Assembly (NCBI RefSeq): GCF_900106555.1
Contig: NZ_FNOE01000025.1
Coordinates: 1 to 41,365, forward strand
Origin: Nitrosomonas oligotropha
Lineage (GTDB): Bacteria; Pseudomonadota; Gammaproteobacteria; Burkholderiales; Nitrosomonadaceae
Length of the DNA stretch: 41,365 nucleotides
Direction of reading: 5' to 3'
Shown: piece by piece, positions 17,460 through 25,526 of the stretch
Layout: each line of letters starts with the position of its first letter
How positions within the stretch are numbered: position 1 is the first letter of the stretch
The notes under the pieces: generated by a model
The model's database searches: none
What the model was told of the DNA's origin: nothing
What the model saw: the letters and a program-made list of their open reading frames with translations, nothing else
Translations under genes and position numbers: made by a program

Positions 17460-18086
17460 TTAGTGCAAGTTTACGGTATCTGATTTATTCTTGCAAATAA
17501 TCAGATACTTGTTATGTAGCTGAGTGACTTGTGTCTTCAGGAAATCAATATCCCGATTATTGGTAATTATATCATCGGTTTTTTGTAGGCGAGTTTGTCG
17601 CGAAATCTGCTGTGCCATGATCGCCTTAACCTGCTGCTCCGATAATTGACTGCGTGCCATGGTGCGTGAAATTTGCATTGATTCCTCACAGTCGACCACC
17701 AGACTGCGGTGAATGATGTCGTCGTAATCATCCGTTTCAAATAATAATGGAACCACAATTACGATATAGGGTGATCGGGTCTGCTCAGTTTGCTCGATTA
17801 CTTCTTTCAGTATCAGCGGATGAAGGATTTTTTCCAGTTTATGTCGCGCATGACTGTCGGAGAATACCTGATTGCGCATTTTTTCTCTATCCAGAGAACC
17901 ATTCGCTGTGAGAAAAGCATCTCCGAATGAATCTCTTATCAAACCGATGGCTTGACCATCTGGCTGGGTTAATTTCCGGGCAATTACATCGGTATCAATG
18001 ATATCAATACCCAATTCAGCGAAGAATTGACTGACACTTGATTTTCCACAACCGATTCCGCCAGTAAGTCCAACTATAAAAGTCAT
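17460..18086 (-). CDS. coaE: Dephospho-CoA kinase
   Basis: CoaE phosphorylates the 3' hydroxyl of dephospho-CoA, the last step of coenzyme A synthesis. The 208-residue protein has the P-loop GLTGGIGCGKSS (6-17), DTDVIARKLTQP, the lid-side LHPLILKEV and VVPLLFETD. It starts 3 bases after the pilD stop, consistent with one transcript. The gene for the preceding pathway enzyme, coaD, is also in this window at 30249. Confidence 0.96.
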   Translation of the reverse strand: MTFIVGLTGGIGCGKSSVSQFFAELGIDIIDTDVIARKLTQPDGQAIGLIRDSFGDAFLTANGSLDREKMRNQVFSDSHARHKLEKILHPLILKEVIEQTEQTRSPYIVIVVPLLFETDDYDDIIHRSLVVDCEESMQISRTMARSQLSEQQVKAIMAQQISRQTRLQKTDDIITNNRDIDFLKTQVTQLHNKYLIICKNKSDTVNLH

Positions 18087-18089
18087 TGA

Positions 18090-18950
18090 TTAAAATAAGC
18101 CAATGTAGGTATGAATGAGCTGTTCTCCCCAGAATAGAGCAATAAGCGCTCCACCGACCAGATAGGGGCCAAATGGAATGGGGATATTCTTATTCAGCTT
18201 GGCGGCAAGAATCAATCCCATGCCAACCAGCGCGCCGACCAGAGATGAAGAAAGTATCACCAATGGCAGCATACCCCAGCCTAACCATGCACCAATTGCA
18301 GCTAACAATTTAAAATCGCCGTATCCCATACCTTCTTTACCGGTTATCAGTTTAAAGCACCAGTAAATGGACCACAAGGAAACATAACCGGCGATGGCGC
18401 CAATTACCGCTGATTGAATATCAGTAAAGCCATGATTGATATTAACCAGTAGTCCGATCCATAGTAATGGCAATGTTATATCGTCCGGTAATAATTGCGT
18501 ATCCAGATCAATAGCAGCCAAGGCGATGAGCGACCATACGAAGATAAGCGCTGCAAGCGCAATAAAGCCGTAACCGAAGTGCCAAGCAACAAAACCGCTG
18601 ATAATGGCGGTTGCTGCTTCTACCATCGGATAGCGCGGAGAAATGCTCGCATGGCATTGAGAGCAACGTCCTCGTAGAAAAAGGTAGCTAATAACCGGAA
18701 TATTTTCCCATGCGGTTATTTTGTGTTCGCAGTGTATACACGTTGAGCGCGGTGCAAAAAGGTTGAGTTTCGGTAATGTTTGGATTGCCTCACCTTGAAG
18801 TTCCGCGCATTGTTGCAGCCAATTCCTTTTCATCATTTCAGGCAACCGGTAAATCACAACATTCAGGAAGCTACCGATCATTAGACCGAGTATTGTCGTA
18901 CAGGATACGAAGAAAACAGGCGAGTCTTGCAATATGGATAAGAATGACAT
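18090..18950 (-). CDS. pilD: Type IV prepilin peptidase / N-methyltransferase
   Basis: PilD cleaves the leader of type IV prepilins and pseudopilins at the inner membrane and methylates the new N-terminus. The ATG at 18950 (MSFLSILQDS, 286 residues) is preferred to the longer frame from 19019, which overlaps pilC. Seen are the hydrophobic GLMIGSFLNVVIYRLP, the zinc-binding pairs CIHC and CSQC, the two catalytic aspartates in AAIDLDTQLLPD and in GMGYGDFKLL, and six or more membrane segments. It starts 20 bases after pilC ends. Confidence 0.95.
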   Translation of the reverse strand: MSFLSILQDSPVFFVSCTTILGLMIGSFLNVVIYRLPEMMKRNWLQQCAELQGEAIQTLPKLNLFAPRSTCIHCEHKITAWENIPVISYLFLRGRCSQCHASISPRYPMVEAATAIISGFVAWHFGYGFIALAALIFVWSLIALAAIDLDTQLLPDDITLPLLWIGLLVNINHGFTDIQSAVIGAIAGYVSLWSIYWCFKLITGKEGMGYGDFKLLAAIGAWLGWGMLPLVILSSSLVGALVGMGLILAAKLNKNIPIPFGPYLVGGALIALFWGEQLIHTYIGLF

Positions 18951-18969
18951 GTTCTTGAGGAAATTATGT

Positions 18970-20193
18970 TTAATTAACAACCATACCCATTTTGAAGATA
19001 GGTAAGTACATCGCAACAACCATACCGCCGATAAGTGTGCCCAATACGACCATAATGATGGGTTCCATCAGGCTGGAAAGTGCGGCTACCGCATCGTCCA
19101 CCTCTGCTTCATAGAAATCGGCAATTTTACTGAGCATCGAGTCAAGCGATCCGGCCTCCTCACCAATGGCGACCATTTGTATGACCATGTTAGGAAAAAC
19201 GTTGGTGCCGGCCATCGAAGACGTCAAGCTGTTACCGGTACTGACTTCAAGCTGGATGGTCTTGGTGGCTTCGTAATAAATGAAATTTCCGGCAGCACCT
19301 GCCACAGAATCCAATGACTCTACCAATGGGACACCGGCAGCAAACATGGTTGATAGCGTGCGAGACCAGCGTGCGATCGTGGCTTTGCGAATGACCTCAC
19401 CGAAAATCGGCAATTTGAGTGCAAGACGATCCATGACCCGCTGCATGGGAACCGAGCGTTTCCAGGCATACAAGAAGCCATAGATTGAACCGCCTAGAAC
19501 ACTTAGAATTGCCCACCAATAAGCAACAAAGAAATCTGAGATCGTCATTACCAGAAGCGTTGGGGCAGGGAGTTCAGCGCCGAATCCTTCAAATAAGTCT
19601 TTAAAGGCTGGAACTACAAATATCATAATTACCGCGGTAATGATGAATGCGACCACAAGAATTGAAATCGGGTAAAAGAGTGCGGATTTGATTTTTCCCT
19701 TGATAGCCTGAATTTTTTCTTTATAAGTAGCCAGGCGATCCAAAATACCATCCAGAATACCAGCCGCTTCACCTGCGCCAACAAGATTGCAGTAGAGTGC
19801 ATCAAAATAAAGCGGGTATTTCCGGAAGGCATCCGTCAAATTACTACCGGTTTCCACGTCAGCTTTGATGTCCAAAAGTAATTTGCTTAAAGCGCGGTTG
19901 CTGTGACCCCTTCCCACGATATCAAAAGCTTGTAATAGCGGCACACCCGATTTCATCATGGTGGCCAGTTGGCGTGTAAATAACGTGACATCTTTGTCTG
20001 TTATTTTACCGCCGGATTGGGTTTTCTTGATTTTTGTGACTTTAATTCCTTGGCGGCGCAATGTGGAAGTCACAACAACTGTTCCGGCAGCACGCATCTC
20101 ACCCTTCAGCTGTTTTCCAGCTTTGTCCTTTCCTTCCCATGAATAATTGATTTCTTTTACTTTCTTTTCTGCGCGCGCTGTGACAGTTGCCAT
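18970..20193 (-). CDS. pilC: Type IV pilus inner-membrane platform protein PilC
   Basis: PilC is the polytopic inner-membrane protein on which the pilus motor ATPases act. This 407-residue copy has two repeated GspF domains: the first contains FTRQLATMMKSGVPLLQAFD and GAGEAAGILDGILDRLA; the second contains WSRTLSTMFAAGVPLVESLD and AIGEEAGSLDSMLSKIADFY. Three membrane segments fit the family. AGGAG lies 6 bases before the ATG. The assembly ATPase gene pilB, usually next to it, is absent; the retraction ATPases pilT and pilU lie 13 kb away. Confidence 0.97.
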   Translation of the reverse strand: MATVTARAEKKVKEINYSWEGKDKAGKQLKGEMRAAGTVVVTSTLRRQGIKVTKIKKTQSGGKITDKDVTLFTRQLATMMKSGVPLLQAFDIVGRGHSNRALSKLLLDIKADVETGSNLTDAFRKYPLYFDALYCNLVGAGEAAGILDGILDRLATYKEKIQAIKGKIKSALFYPISILVVAFIITAVIMIFVVPAFKDLFEGFGAELPAPTLLVMTISDFFVAYWWAILSVLGGSIYGFLYAWKRSVPMQRVMDRLALKLPIFGEVIRKATIARWSRTLSTMFAAGVPLVESLDSVAGAAGNFIYYEATKTIQLEVSTGNSLTSSMAGTNVFPNMVIQMVAIGEEAGSLDSMLSKIADFYEAEVDDAVAALSSLMEPIIMVVLGTLIGGMVVAMYLPIFKMGMVVN

Positions 20194-20388
20194 AGTTAAC
20201 TCCTAAGAACAGGGGCTCTCATGAATATCAATACGTTAGAAATACTGTAGAGGCTAAAATTTTGCTACGGTTGTGGACAACAAAACCCAAATGATTGTTT
20301 TGAGATTGTGCGGAATTAACGGCAGAGTTTTGTATATTCTTAGTGTTAATTTGAGAAACTGCACTAGCGTGGGGTCAACAGCAGAACT

Positions 20389-21285
20389 TTATGAACTATT
20401 AGCTCGAGCGGCTTTAACACCTTCATGAACGGTTGGGTATAACAACTGAATGCGCAATTCCTTTTTCATTCTGAGATTCTTAAGCTGCCTGGATTCTTTC
20501 ATGAAAGACAGCATGCCGGGTGATATTTGCGCGTAAGCTTGGCTTCGGCTGATGCGAGGAGGATGCGGTAAATCAAAATGATCTGCGACCAGATCAAAAT
20601 ATTCTCCCATTTTGACCCGGGAGTCATCACAGGTATGATAAATCCTGCCGGGTTTAGCGTGATGTAAAGCTGCATAAATGATGCGTGCAAGATCATCGGC
20701 ATGGATGTGATTGGTATAACTATCTTCGCTATCCAGAATTGCTGGATGGCCTTCGCGCAGGCGTTTCAGTGGTAATCTATCCGCCGCATAAATTCCAGGA
20801 ACACGTAAAATGGAGACAGGGACATGATTTCGTTTGCCCCAGTTACGTATTTGCCTTTCAGCATCAATACGCCGTATTGCACGGTCATTTTCGGGATTAG
20901 CGGGGTAATTTTCATCGATCAATGCGCCATGACAATTACCATAAACACCACTGGTACTGATATAGATAAATCGTTGTGGTAGAATCAGCGCACGATTTTT
21001 AGTTCGTTTGGTTAATGCGGACAGTAAATGCGCGGTTCGATGATCGCGTAATCCTTGGTTGGGTGGAGGGGCCAGATGCAATATCAACTGTGCAATCCCA
21101 GCGAGTTTCTCAAGACTCTTCGGAGAATCCAGATTTCCGTAAACTGGAATAATTCCATGTGATTGTAAATGGTTGGAGTTATCCAAGTTGCGGTACAGGC
21201 CGAGAATCCGGTAATGTGCTTGTAATAGTGGCGCTGTTCTAAGCGCTACATCACCACAACCAATAATTAATACTGTTTTCTTCAT
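20389..21285 (-). CDS. NAD-dependent epimerase / SDR-family protein (YeeZ-like)
   Basis: A 298-residue extended short-chain dehydrogenase. The N-terminal nucleotide site is VLIIGCGDVALRTAPLL. FIYISTSGVYGNCHG provides the catalytic Ser and Tyr region, with SILRVPGIYAADRLPLKRL and YTNHIHADDLARIIYAAL in the substrate half. The substrate is not known; YeeZ-type proteins are annotated as nucleotide-sugar epimerases without proof. It is divergent from the downstream reductase gene. A GC-poor gap of 195 bases separates it from pilC and contains no recognised gene. Confidence 0.85.
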   Translation of the reverse strand: MKKTVLIIGCGDVALRTAPLLQAHYRILGLYRNLDNSNHLQSHGIIPVYGNLDSPKSLEKLAGIAQLILHLAPPPNQGLRDHRTAHLLSALTKRTKNRALILPQRFIYISTSGVYGNCHGALIDENYPANPENDRAIRRIDAERQIRNWGKRNHVPVSILRVPGIYAADRLPLKRLREGHPAILDSEDSYTNHIHADDLARIIYAALHHAKPGRIYHTCDDSRVKMGEYFDLVADHFDLPHPPRISRSQAYAQISPGMLSFMKESRQLKNLRMKKELRIQLLYPTVHEGVKAARANSS

Positions 21286-21334
21286 ATAAGTTATTTGTTT
21301 CTAATTATTATATTTTCTATTTGTTTGCTACTCA

Positions 21335-22390
21335 ATGTCGCATCAAATCATTATTCAGCCCAGCGGGCATGTTTTCCAGGTTGAGCCTGGAGAAACCATT
21401 CTTGAAGCGGCTCTGCGTGAAGGATTCTCGTTGCCCTATGGTTGCCGCAATGGTTCCTGTGGCATTTGTAAAGGAAGAATCATCGAGGGAACAGTCGCTT
21501 ATGGTAATTATAGTGAAGAAACCTTGACTGAAGAAGATAAGCGTGCAGGCAATGCATTGTTTTGTTGTGCTTCCCCATTAAGTGATTTGGTAATCGAGTG
21601 TCACGAAATCGGTGCAATCAAAGATATTGAAATTAAAACTTTGCCCTGTCGGGTGCATAGGCTCGATCTTGTTGCTCCGGATGTGATGATTATTTCTCTA
21701 AAACTTCCAACCAATCAGCGATTACAGTTTTTGGCCGGTCAGTATATCGATATTTTGCTAAAAGATGGTAAACGACGCAGTTTTTCCTTAGCGAACGCAC
21801 CGCATGACGACGAATTGCTGCAATTGCATGTGCGAAATTATCCAGGTGGCGCATTTACAGAGCATGTTTTTACGGACATGAAAGTTAAGGACATGCTTCG
21901 TTTTACGGGTCCATTGGGCTCATTCTTCTTGCGGGATACGCCCACCGATACCGCCATTATGTTCCTGGCAAGCGGCACGGGATTTGCACCGATAAAAAGT
22001 ATTCTCGAGCATATTTTTTATCAGGACAGTAATCGGAATGAGAAAAGGAAAATGACGCTGTACTGGGGAGCGCGTACGAAAGCTGATCTATATCTGATGA
22101 ATTTGGCAGAGAGCTGGCAACAGCAGCACGATAATTTTACTTTTATCCCCGTACTGTCGGATCCGCTGCCAACGGACAATTGGCAGGGGAGAACAGGTCT
22201 GGTGCATGAAGCTGTCATGCAGGATTATCATAATTTGGAAAAGCATCAAGTGTATGCTTGCGGTGTCCCTGCCATGGTTAAAGCTGCTTACCATGACTTT
22301 ACCAGTTATCGCAACTTGCCAAAAGATGCTTTCTTTTCCGATGTGTTCACGCCTTCAACCAGCAATCCCCAGATTGCACGAGAACCCTAG
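21335..22390 (+). CDS. Ferredoxin-type flavin reductase (CDP-6-deoxy-glucoseen reductase family)
   Basis: A 351-residue electron-transfer protein with three modules. An N-terminal plant-type [2Fe-2S] ferredoxin has GCRNGSCGICKG and a later FCCAS as cluster ligands. The FAD-binding barrel has RRSFSLANAP, and the NAD(P)-binding domain has FLASGTGFAPIKSILEH and the ending DAFFSDVFTP. It resembles AscD/RfbI-type reductases and oxygenase reductase components, which pass electrons from NADH via FAD and FeS to a partner protein. No sugar-pathway or oxygenase gene lies beside it, so the partner is open. It converges with hemY, with only 4 bases between the stops. Confidence 0.88.
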   Translation: MSHQIIIQPSGHVFQVEPGETILEAALREGFSLPYGCRNGSCGICKGRIIEGTVAYGNYSEETLTEEDKRAGNALFCCASPLSDLVIECHEIGAIKDIEIKTLPCRVHRLDLVAPDVMIISLKLPTNQRLQFLAGQYIDILLKDGKRRSFSLANAPHDDELLQLHVRNYPGGAFTEHVFTDMKVKDMLRFTGPLGSFFLRDTPTDTAIMFLASGTGFAPIKSILEHIFYQDSNRNEKRKMTLYWGARTKADLYLMNLAESWQQQHDNFTFIPVLSDPLPTDNWQGRTGLVHEAVMQDYHNLEKHQVYACGVPAMVKAAYHDFTSYRNLPKDAFFSDVFTPSTSNPQIAREP

Positions 22391-22394
22391 CGTT

Positions 22395-23570
22395 TTAACT
22401 GAGTTGTTTGAGCGTTAATTGCAGCCCTTTGTTGTAATGATCCATTGCTAACTCATGTTTTCCAAGTTTTTCATTTAGTTGCGCTAACGCGAAATGCGCT
22501 TTATGTCCGGATTCAACGGATAAGCTTGCTTCCAGATAATTTTGCGCTTTGCCCCAAAGCTCGCAGTACGTACAGAGTTTACCCAGTGTTAGCAGTAAAA
22601 TCGCATTATTGGGGTGTACTCTGAGCCATACTTCAGCACATTCGATTTGCCTGCTGACGTGATAATCCAAACATTCCGAATACAGCTCTATTAATTCGTT
22701 GTCCCATGTCATCGGGACATTCGATTCAATAATTTTATTGGCCATATTGCAGTTACCTAACGAGATATAGGCGCGTACGGCAGCGACAGAAAGCTTGCTG
22801 TCCATTTTATCCAGCGGTGATATGCATTGCCAATATTGATTCAATGACTGCAAATCGGTGGCTTTGCTTTTGATATTTTCTATTTGCGCATCGTGTTTTA
22901 ATTTTCTTACCAGCGTCTTGTTCACTGATTGGCGTTTTGCCAATATGTCCGCCAATTCAAGAACTGCATCCCAATTACCGGCTTGCTGCTGAGCTTCTAA
23001 CTCCAGCTGCAGAACGGCAACGGATTGTAATCCGCCTTCTGAATACAGTGACTGTAATATTCTAAGGGCTTCTTGATAATCCCCTTTTTGCAACATAAAT
23101 TCGGTTCTGGCGGCAAGGCACAATGATTTCTCATCCGGAGCTTGAGACAGCGCAGTGTTCAAATATTGATCACGTGCAGCCACTTCATTAAGTATTTGAG
23201 CCGAGCGAGCTGCAATAACAGCGCTGATTGCTTTGGCCGTCGATGAATCCGCTAGCTTGAGCGCAATCGCGGTATTTTTTTGTGATTTAACGTAGTCGCC
23301 TTCAAAATAAGCTTTTAATCCGGATAAGAGCATCTCATCCGTTTTTTTATGACGATGCCGTTGACTGAAACCAAAAATCCCCAGAATAAACCGGACTAAA
23401 ATATAAAAAACAAAAAACGCCACTGCTACCGCGAGGATGAATTGATCCAATGGTAATTCCAATTGATAAGGCGGAGCCTCGATTAGAGCGCGCCCTGTGG
23501 TGTTTTTAGCAGCTAGCGTGACAGCTACAGCAGCAGCAAATAGTGCCAATAGCCAGAGTATCAGTTTCAT
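22395..23570 (-). CDS. hemY: HemY-type haem biosynthesis-associated TPR membrane protein
   Basis: A 391-residue protein of the proteobacterial HemY family, not the Bacillus protoporphyrinogen oxidase. Two N-terminal membrane segments (LILWLLALFAAAVAVTLAA and an FILAVAVAFFVFYILVRFIL stretch) are followed by TPR-like helical repeats (SLCLAARTEFMLQKGDYQEA, ending HKAHFALAQLNEKLGKHELA). Its exact role in haem synthesis is not settled. It is the last gene of hemC-hemD-hemY; the usual hemX between hemD and hemY is absent. Confidence 0.9.
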   Translation of the reverse strand: MKLILWLLALFAAAVAVTLAAKNTTGRALIEAPPYQLELPLDQFILAVAVAFFVFYILVRFILGIFGFSQRHRHKKTDEMLLSGLKAYFEGDYVKSQKNTAIALKLADSSTAKAISAVIAARSAQILNEVAARDQYLNTALSQAPDEKSLCLAARTEFMLQKGDYQEALRILQSLYSEGGLQSVAVLQLELEAQQQAGNWDAVLELADILAKRQSVNKTLVRKLKHDAQIENIKSKATDLQSLNQYWQCISPLDKMDSKLSVAAVRAYISLGNCNMANKIIESNVPMTWDNELIELYSECLDYHVSRQIECAEVWLRVHPNNAILLLTLGKLCTYCELWGKAQNYLEASLSVESGHKAHFALAQLNEKLGKHELAMDHYNKGLQLTLKQLS

Positions 23571-23653
23571 ATATTCTCCTCATTGCAGTAGAGATGATCA
23601 TTGTTAATATTGAACCGTCGATTGCAAATTACATGAACATCCGTCCGGTTGTG

Positions 23654-24442
23654 CTATTTTCCGGTTACCTGAAAGTATATTTGTAAGCCTTTCAGTAAGC
23701 CTTCGTCACCTGTGGAAGGCGCTTTTATGATTTTTTCCAGTCCTAGCTCTTTGGCCGTTTGGGCAATTCGCTCATGAACTGTAAAAACCGGAGTAAATTT
23801 CAGCAATTGTTGGCCAAGCATGCCTATTATGTCAAATAAATTATGCAGCCCTTCGCTGCTGGTGATGATCACGGCATGGATTTTGCCTTGTGACCAATCA
23901 GCGAGTAGAGGTGTGGTATCAAGATCGGGTTTTCTGCGTTGATAACATTCGGCGTATTCGAGATAAGCGCCGCGTTGAATAAGTGTGTCGCCTAATAATT
24001 GACGGCCGCCATTGCCGCGAAAGATGACAACTCTTTGCCCGGCCATATGTTGCATCTCGTCGAGCTTAAGTAGCGCTTCGCTATCGGAATGCTCGGTTGG
24101 AATGAGTACATCGTTGACGCCGTATTGCTGCAAAGTGTCTGCGCTGCCTTTCCCGACTGCGGCAAATTTCAGATGTGACGGCAGCAATGCATGCTGCTTG
24201 GTTATCAACGGCATGCTTTTGTTCACGGCATTGGGGCTGACAAAAATTGCCCAGTCGAATTCATCCAAGCGTTTGATCAGATCAGTTAAAGGACTCAGAT
24301 CCGTGACATCGGCGATTTCCAGTACGGGAAGTAAAATCGGATTGCCGCCCAGAGCGCGGATACCTTCCGCAAGAACAGCGGATTGATGCTCAGGGCGAGT
24401 GACCAGTATATTAAGACCGGTAAGTTGTGTGCTTGCAGGCAA
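23654..24442 (-). CDS. hemD: Uroporphyrinogen-III synthase
   Basis: HemD closes and rearranges hydroxymethylbilane to uroporphyrinogen III. The 262-residue protein has the N-terminal GLNILVTRPEHQSAVLAEGI, FDWAIFVSPNAVN and AVGKGSADTLQQYG, and the second domain part IHAVIITSSEGLHNLFDIIG. The start is a TTG at 24442, two bases after the hemC stop; no ATG or GTG gives a full N-terminus. This tight junction suggests translational coupling with hemC. Confidence 0.93.
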   Translation of the reverse strand: MPASTQLTGLNILVTRPEHQSAVLAEGIRALGGNPILLPVLEIADVTDLSPLTDLIKRLDEFDWAIFVSPNAVNKSMPLITKQHALLPSHLKFAAVGKGSADTLQQYGVNDVLIPTEHSDSEALLKLDEMQHMAGQRVVIFRGNGGRQLLGDTLIQRGAYLEYAECYQRRKPDLDTTPLLADWSQGKIHAVIITSSEGLHNLFDIIGMLGQQLLKFTPVFTVHERIAQTAKELGLEKIIKAPSTGDEGLLKGLQIYFQVTGK

Positions 24443-24444
24443 TG

Positions 24445-25401
24445 TTATTTCCAGCCCTCTGCAGGAACCAAGGTTGCCAGAATTTCACCGGCGCCCTTGT
24501 TGATGAGCTTTTGCGCTAATTGCTGTCCCATCGTAATGCCGGTTTCTGGTTTGCCATTCAGTGCATCACTGACAATGCGTTTGCCATCAGGCTGAGCCAC
24601 GAATCCGCGCAGTTGGAGTGTGCCGTTGCTGATTTCAGCAAATGCACCCAGCGGCACTTGGCAACTGCCACCTAATACACGGCTCAAGGCCCGCTCGGCT
24701 TCGACGCAATAAGCAGTTTCCTGGTGATGCAACGGTTGCATCAGTGCAACCAAATCGATGCGATCCGCCCGGCATTCGATACCCAAAGCGCCTTGACCTA
24801 CAGCGGGCAGGCTTTGCTCGGGACTCAGCAATGCGGTAATGCGATCGGATAATCCCAGCCGTTTTAAACCGGCGGCAGCCAGAATGATCGCGGCATATTG
24901 TCCTTCATCGAGTTTACGTAGCCGGGTTTGCACATTGCCGCGCAAGGGATGAACTTCGAGATGCGGGAATTGCGCGCGTAGTTGGCTTTCGCGCCGCAAA
25001 CTCGAGGTGCCGACGACACTGCCTTCAGGCAATGCATCCAGGCCGCTATAATGAATGGAAACAAACGCATCGCGCGGATCTTCCCGCTCCGTTATGGCCG
25101 CCAGTTTAAATCCTTCCGGCACATTCATTGGCATATCTTTCATCGAATGCACCGCAATGTCGGCCCGGCCGTCTTCCAAAGCCTGTTCGAGTTCTTTAAT
25201 GAACAAGCCTTTTCCGCCAATTTTTGCTAAGGATTGATCCAGTATTTGATCACCGCGTGTCGTCATCCCAAGTATGCTGACTTCAGTTTGCGGGTATAAT
25301 TCGCCGAGACATTTTTGGATGAATTTGGCTTGCCACATGGCGAGTAAACTTTCTCGCGATGCAATGATGATTTTCTGTGGAGATAAAAGTGAGTTGGGCA
25401 T
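24445..25401 (-). CDS. hemC: Hydroxymethylbilane synthase (porphobilinogen deaminase)
   Basis: HemC joins four porphobilinogens into hydroxymethylbilane in the cytoplasm. The 318-residue protein shows [20 protein letters not shown], the catalytic-site region [14 protein letters not shown], the Arg-rich [11 protein letters not shown] and [15 protein letters not shown], and [14 protein letters not shown] with Cys247 as the attachment point for the dipyrromethane cofactor. It leads hemC-hemD-hemY and is divergent from ppc. TATACT lies close to the start on the minus strand and could be a -10 element. Confidence 0.96.
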   Translation of the reverse strand: MPNSLLSPQKIIIASRESLLAMWQAKFIQKCLGELYPQTEVSILGMTTRGDQILDQSLAKIGGKGLFIKELEQALEDGRADIAVHSMKDMPMNVPEGFKLAAITEREDPRDAFVSIHYSGLDALPEGSVVGTSSLRRESQLRAQFPHLEVHPLRGNVQTRLRKLDEGQYAAIILAAAGLKRLGLSDRITALLSPEQSLPAVGQGALGIECRADRIDLVALMQPLHHQETAYCVEAERALSRVLGGSCQVPLGAFAEISNGTLQLRGFVAQPDGKRIVSDALNGKPETGITMGQQLAQKLINKGAGEILATLVPAEGWK

Positions 25402-25526
25402 TAATAGTATAAAATGAAAAAATTACAAAAAGTTTTGTATGATGATTATTTTAGCATGGCCGGTACGGACTTTGCTTATTGCAAGCACGCGCCGGGTTCA
25501 TTTTTGATCGTGGGTATGTTAATGCG

